The position numbers were made by a program, and so were the translations under genes. From Liolophura sinensis (Eukaryota; Mollusca; Polyplacophora; Chitonida; Chitonidae), in NCBI RefSeq assembly GCF_032854445.1, contig NC_088296.1:11074706-11138705 (forward strand): a stretch of DNA of 64,000 bases. Direction: 5' to 3'. The notes beneath the pieces were generated by a model, which saw only the letters and a list, made by a program, of their open reading frames with translations, ran no database searches and had not been told where the DNA came from. Shown piece after piece: positions 59,350 through 64,000 of this stretch. Position 1 is the stretch's first letter, and every line of letters starts with the position of its first letter.

Positions 59350-59490
59350 AGTCTGTTGTACATTCCGGCTAGTCTGTTGTTCGTTCCTGCTAGTCTCTCG
59401 GTCATTCCTGCTAGTTTATTGTTCATTCCTGCTAGTCTATTGTTCGTTCCTGCCAAACCATTGTTCATGTCTGCTAGTGTATCGTTCTTT
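59350..59490. repeat. 21-bp degenerate tandem repeat
   Basis: About seven units of gttcattcctgctagtctat type. The open frame across it (repeating PASLLFV) follows from the unit being a multiple of three. Confidence 0.85.
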
Positions 59491-60860
59491 CCCACCTTTG
59501 AGGTGAGGATTACAAGGAAAACTAGCCCTGCATTGCAAGACAGCAGTGGTTAAGGTTACAAATGCGCAATTCAGGCAATTCGGTTTAAGATTTGTCTCGC
59601 AACTAAGGAGTAAATCAGCACTGCTTGGGTAATGCTGACACACTGACAGATTAGGTTGTTGATACAGTATATATCTGCTCTGCTATTTTCCACCTAGTTA
59701 AAGTATATCAGATTTTTACGTCTGTTTCGGATAAAACAGATATTTTTCTTCCCAGTGTTACCGCCCACCCTCTGTAGCTTAGCATGGAGACAAAATGCCA
59801 CGATTATACTTCCAGTAAGCACAGCTCAACATGATGGTCATGCTAGGCTGATTTTTTTTATGTGTGTTATAAAAGAAATGCCAGCTACATGTGGTGGCAT
59901 GGAATGGAATCACGTGAATGATTGGGGATTTTTTATTTGTGAGATTAAAGTTGATAAATTTACTACATAAATAGCTAAGAAAATCAATGTGCTCGCGTGA
60001 CCTTAATCCTGCTACAATCCTAGTCACCATTGTGAGAGAAGAGGTTTCGCTTAATCTAGGGACAGAACCCAAATATTCCCATCTTGTAGTCGTTTGGTGT
60101 GTCATCCCCGCCATCACTGCCATTGTCTTATTTTTCTGTCGGTGAACCGCGGAATTAATAACCAACGTCGAGGCTCTTAAGGGAGGTAATCGGATTACGA
60201 AGCAGGTCAGGTCGAAATAAATCCGCCCTATTTGTTCTATATCTTCAGCGTCCCGGTCAGAACATGACAGCTTTGTGACCTTCGTATTAATAACCAGGAG
60301 ATCAAATCAGTTTGTCATTAACGAAGTTTACGGCCCGTCCACGAATACCATAGTACAGAAGTGCTCGGCACAAAGTGTGACAGCCACTCTCAGTAATGTC
60401 GCCTGATAGCAGTGTGATGAGTGATCAAGATAACATCCAGGTTCTTCGCTCTAGATTTCTCTCTTGGAACCAGGAGTTCTAAAAGAATATTCGTGGAATA
60501 GGGAGACATGGATCGATACTGAAGGCTCTCTCTCTCTATATATATATCTAACGGTGAACAGTAGTTGACGCGAGGTACGTCAAGCTCGTGTTCTGTTCTG
60601 GCTGACAGCCTTGGTGTTTGCTGGTAATCAGCGTTCTGCTACACAGTTAGAATCATAATGGTAGGGCTTTAGATGGATTGCAGATATAGGGTGTTTTACC
60701 GTCTGCGTTATTTAAGCGCAATATCCCCACAATCAAAAAATTAATATCTTAATTTTAACACAAAGGCTGTTTGAGTCGACATCAGATTCTCAAATTATTA
60801 CAAATCAGGATAGAAATTCCAATTAGAGCGCCGGATCAGATTCTAGTATATAATTTAAAA

Positions 60861-61075
60861 CGTACAGTACAGAGAGTAAAAGCAGAGTAGCGACGACAGT
60901 ATGGTAGACGTACAGCACAGAGAGTCAAACCAGAGCAGCGACGACAGTGTGATGGTTGGCAAATGGTCAACCGGTGAAATACGGCCTCTTGTCAATTGAC
61001 CCCAGTGAGGGTTTTATTCTAACAGTTCAGGTAAATGCTTAAAAAGTAGCGAACTATAATCCCCGAGCACATCGG
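60861..61075 (+). repeat. Dispersed repeat, copy 2, with internal 48-bp duplication
   Basis: Homologous to 39290-39460. The first part (cgtacagtacagagag...gcgacgacagt) is present twice, starting at 60861 and 60909. Confidence 0.8.
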
Positions 61076-62885
61076 TTTAAGAAAAATAAATATGCAATTG
61101 GTGTTAGTTGCAATATATTGGTCGACAGTGGTCTAGTATAAGCTTATATCGGCCACAAAACAGACGATAATTACTTTAAAGGGGGGTTGTCAGGTTGACG
61201 TCTTCCTCCGCAACATTCTCCTGTAATTGATTCAATCCAATTTGCATCAAACAGTTTAACGGACCACGCCGATAGCCGCGGCTGGATTTCGGGCGAATGT
61301 CAGCCGAAGTTTTGTGGGGAGTTTATGCTTGAGGCGGTGTCCCAGGGGACTATTTTTATTAGCCAGTCAGACTAAATATGCACCATGACCTCGGCCACAC
61401 AACAAAATGATCAAGGGTGACCCGAACTAGTTGACATTTTACACTGGGTAACAGCCCCCCTCCGAAATTGCATTGTTTTGGGTATGTAACACCTCATCCA
61501 TCGTGGCGTTAATTTCTGTGCGAATTAACGCATGCGCGCTGAAAGGCCTGTAAATAACCTTTCTTCACATACCTTCAAGTGTATCATTTAGCGGGATGGT
61601 TATCGCCAAACTATTATTTTTTATGATGGCCCCATTGATCAGTTTGGCTTAGTTCTCCTGACTAATGAAAATTCTTCACCATCCATGATAAACCATCCTA
61701 TTAGTAAATCTTCAACGTGCCTTAAACTTGAGACTGTTGAAGCGTTGGACTCATTAGGCCTGGATCGAAAATTCCGAACGACTGGTGTGTTCAGAATGAC
61801 CGAGGTCTCTGGTTGCGCAGTTGACTTCTCATTTATAGACAGTCAGGCGTCTACGTTTAATGTTCGGTTTAAGATCAGATAGCCTCTCGTGTAGGGTCTC
61901 TTGCTTAACGAGACTACCTGTATCGTTTTCATCGCTCCCTGGGAGCACATAACAACACTATAATGGCCACAGAAATGGAAAACGTATCGATTGGAACTTC
62001 TCTTTGCTAAGCCTTGAATCTCTTACCCTGGATTTACATCAGTGTAGTCTCTCACCGACATTGCTCATGTATTCGGATCTGACTCTTATTTTATAACGGT
62101 GGAGAAAGAGCATTTGTATTTTTGTTTCGTAACTAAATGAAAATATTATTCTTTCATTTCTTCTAAATAGGTCTTTTAATAATTTGTTCACGATTTTACT
62201 ATACATAAAGGCGGCATGAACGACATTTGGTCAGTTAGTTTTGTATACTCATTGTATGTCCACCCGATTCATGTCTATATGGCTAATGCATGCCGGACTT
62301 TTCCCACATGGTTTATGTCTGTTATGTGTCTCTTTTCAGTGATTATATCTACCCAGTTTATGTCTACATGTTTAATAACTCCCTAGTTCATGCCAGTGTT
62401 GAAAATTCCATGGCTAATATAATCGTTACCTTATTAAAGCAAAACAAAAAATTAGAATGATTGCTCGTGCTGATGTAATTAATGTCATCAGAAATTATTC
62501 TGACATGAGATATAAACAAGTTTGTGATATCAATATTTACAATAAGTACAGCTTTAATAAGATGCAGTTGCTAACCGGAAACAGCGGTGTGATGTAGTAT
62601 TGATGAACTGTTGAATAGCCTAGAAGCAAATGCCAAACAGAAATATCTACACAACATGCAAATCATTTGTTTTGCTGACAAGCATCATTTGTAATATGAC
62701 CGAGGTGTTGACTTGCTGCAGTGTGAATGACATCTGGAGACTGACACATTACATGCGGGTAGCGGAATTGTGTTGATAGCAACACTGTGTAGGCTATGGG
62801 TAACTGTTTCTAAAGTGACAGCTCAGAATCAGCCTAACAAACTAGGACGCATATTTGCCACCGGCAGGTTGTGCCACCATAGCTT

Positions 62886-63175
62886 TCCCATCCATATCAA
62901 ACCAAAACCCACCCGTCCTTGTCAGACCAGATCCCACCCATCTATGTCAAACCAAAACCCACCCGTCCTTGTCAGACCAGATCCCACCCATCCATGTCAA
63001 ACCAAAACCCACTTGTCCTTGTCAAACCAGATCCCACCCATCCACGTCAAACCAAAACACACCCATCCTTGTCAGACCAGATCCCACCCATCCATGTCAA
63101 ACCAAAACCCACCCGTCCTTGTCAGACCAGATCCCACCCATCCATGTCAAACCAAAACCCATTTAATCATGTTAA
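62886..63175. repeat. 60-bp tandem repeat (two related 30-bp halves), about five copies
   Basis: Halves tccatgtcaaaccaaaaccc and ccttgtcagaccagatccca alternate with a strict 60-bp period, grading into diverged units up to about 63475. All three forward frames stay open, which reflects the repeat and not a gene. Confidence 0.95.
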
Positions 63176-64000
63176 ACAATAAAGTACACATTGATGTTAA
63201 AATAAAATCCATCACCAAAACCCACCCGTCCATATCAAATAAAAATCAACCATCTGCTACTTAAGCACAACCACACGTCCATGTCAAATTGAAGCCTACC
63301 GTGAGCACCCTTGTGAAGCCTAACCCCACCCATCCATGTCAAATTAAACCCCATCCATTTCTACTAAAGTAAAAATACACATCCAAGTCAGACCAAAAAC
63401 CCACATATCTACGTGAAATTAAAACCTACTCACCCACGTCAAATCCTTTTAAAATATTCCAAACCAAAACCCATGTCGGTTAGGCCTATGAGTAATTCAC
63501 TGTACGAAACTTAATGTTTGTTTAATATAAGGATAGTATACATGAATTTGTATATGACATACAGTAAATAAATCTCATCGTATGCGTTAACTTAGTCGTT
63601 AATATCGTGGTCTGGAGGCCTAGGTCATTGGCCGAGAAATCAATTAGGGTTTTTATTTTTTTTATATAAAAAAACTTTTCTTTTTCCATCATCAATTAGT
63701 TGAGCGCAGCACGCCTGTGTACTTGTGGCTCGGCTTTGTTTTCAATTGTACTGCGGGTCCTTTTCATGGTGTAAACGCCAGGTCTGTAGCGCTGTGAGTG
63801 AAAACACTTACTGATGTGAAGATTGCCTGAAGGTGGCTTTGCATGGCTCTGTTTGCATCTGCTGTGAGAACTCGTTTGAACAGTAGCTTGATGTGGTGTC
63901 CACTGATAGGGGATATCTACCGATCGTTTGTAATGGCTCTTGTTGATTTCCCCGGTGAGTGTATCGGAGGCTAACTCGGCCGTGCAACTGGTCTTCCGCA

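Larger units (their letters stand above)
56623..64000 (+). other. Intron downstream of the last recognised receptor exon
   Basis: At least 7.4 kb beginning GTGCGT. I looked for continuation of the kinase-homology domain (the stretch after DLGPQ), the coiled coil and cyclase motifs and found none. Contents are tandem repeats at 57.6-58.5, 59.2-59.5 and 62.9-63.2 kb and the dispersed repeat at 60.9 kb. Confidence 0.6.

Noticed and set aside
59314-59553. Repeat protein with PASLLFV units
   Set aside because: Read from a 21-bp degenerate tandem repeat, a multiple of three; no start context or transcript signal.
62770-63264. 164-codon frame rich in Pro, Gln and Thr
   Set aside because: All three forward frames are open over the 60-bp array, so openness carries no coding signal.

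Overview
This is intronic, repeat-rich, AT-rich animal (metazoan) DNA. The only gene I can identify with confidence is a receptor-type (particulate) guanylate cyclase of the natriuretic peptide receptor NPR1/NPR2 class. It lies on the + strand and is cut up by GT-AG introns. Thirteen exons between 2380 and 56622 join in phase into 519 complete codons, provided one extra base in the second exon is ignored. They run from the membrane-distal half of the extracellular ligand-binding domain, through a single transmembrane helix, into the kinase-homology domain. The 5' exons (signal peptide and first half of the ligand-binding domain) and the 3' exons (end of the kinase-homology domain, dimerisation coiled coil and cyclase domain) are not recognisable here and presumably lie outside the window. 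The wording of the ectodomain and the abundant tRNA-derived SINEs with an (AAAT)n-type tail suggest a lophotrochozoan, most likely a mollusc. The sequence alone does not prove this.

Layout. 1-28 is the edge of a reverse-strand SINE. 29-2379 has no recognisable exon. Exon a is at 2380-2491. A 19.8-kb intron follows. It holds a ~51-bp tandem repeat (4.3-4.7 kb), a 170-bp near-perfect palindrome around a (TA)n core (8.9-9.1 kb), a 23-bp tandem repeat (14.1-14.3 kb), two long inverted copies of one repeat (15.7-16.5 and 18.9-19.7 kb) and four copies of a ~200-bp satellite (21.0-21.8 kb). Exons b-e (22284-28036) encode the membrane-proximal ligand-binding half, with a decayed copy of exon c just downstream of exon d. 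The 9-kb intron before the transmembrane exon (36997-37081) carries SINEs, a (TA)n tract, a candidate signal-peptide exon at 29.6 kb that does not belong to the receptor, and an unexplained minus-strand open frame at 33.1-33.5 kb. A Tc1/mariner-like MITE lies directly after the transmembrane exon. Exons g-m (42120-56622) encode the juxtamembrane phosphosite region and most of the kinase-homology domain. The intron before exon j contains a 2.5-kb minisatellite (20-bp units, 180-bp higher-order repeat) that seems to start inside a truncated SINE. The last 7.4 kb is intron or flank with a 71-bp x ~12 array, a 60-bp x 5 array and smaller repeats.

Function, from family knowledge: a peptide ligand binds the ectodomain dimer, the ATP-binding but catalytically inactive kinase-homology domain relays the signal, and the (off-window) cyclase domain makes cGMP. 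I see no prokaryotic, viral or CRISPR features and no clearly novel multi-gene system. The most useful oddities are the reading-frame break in exon b, the relic exon, the SINE-seeded minisatellite and the candidate nested secreted-protein exon.
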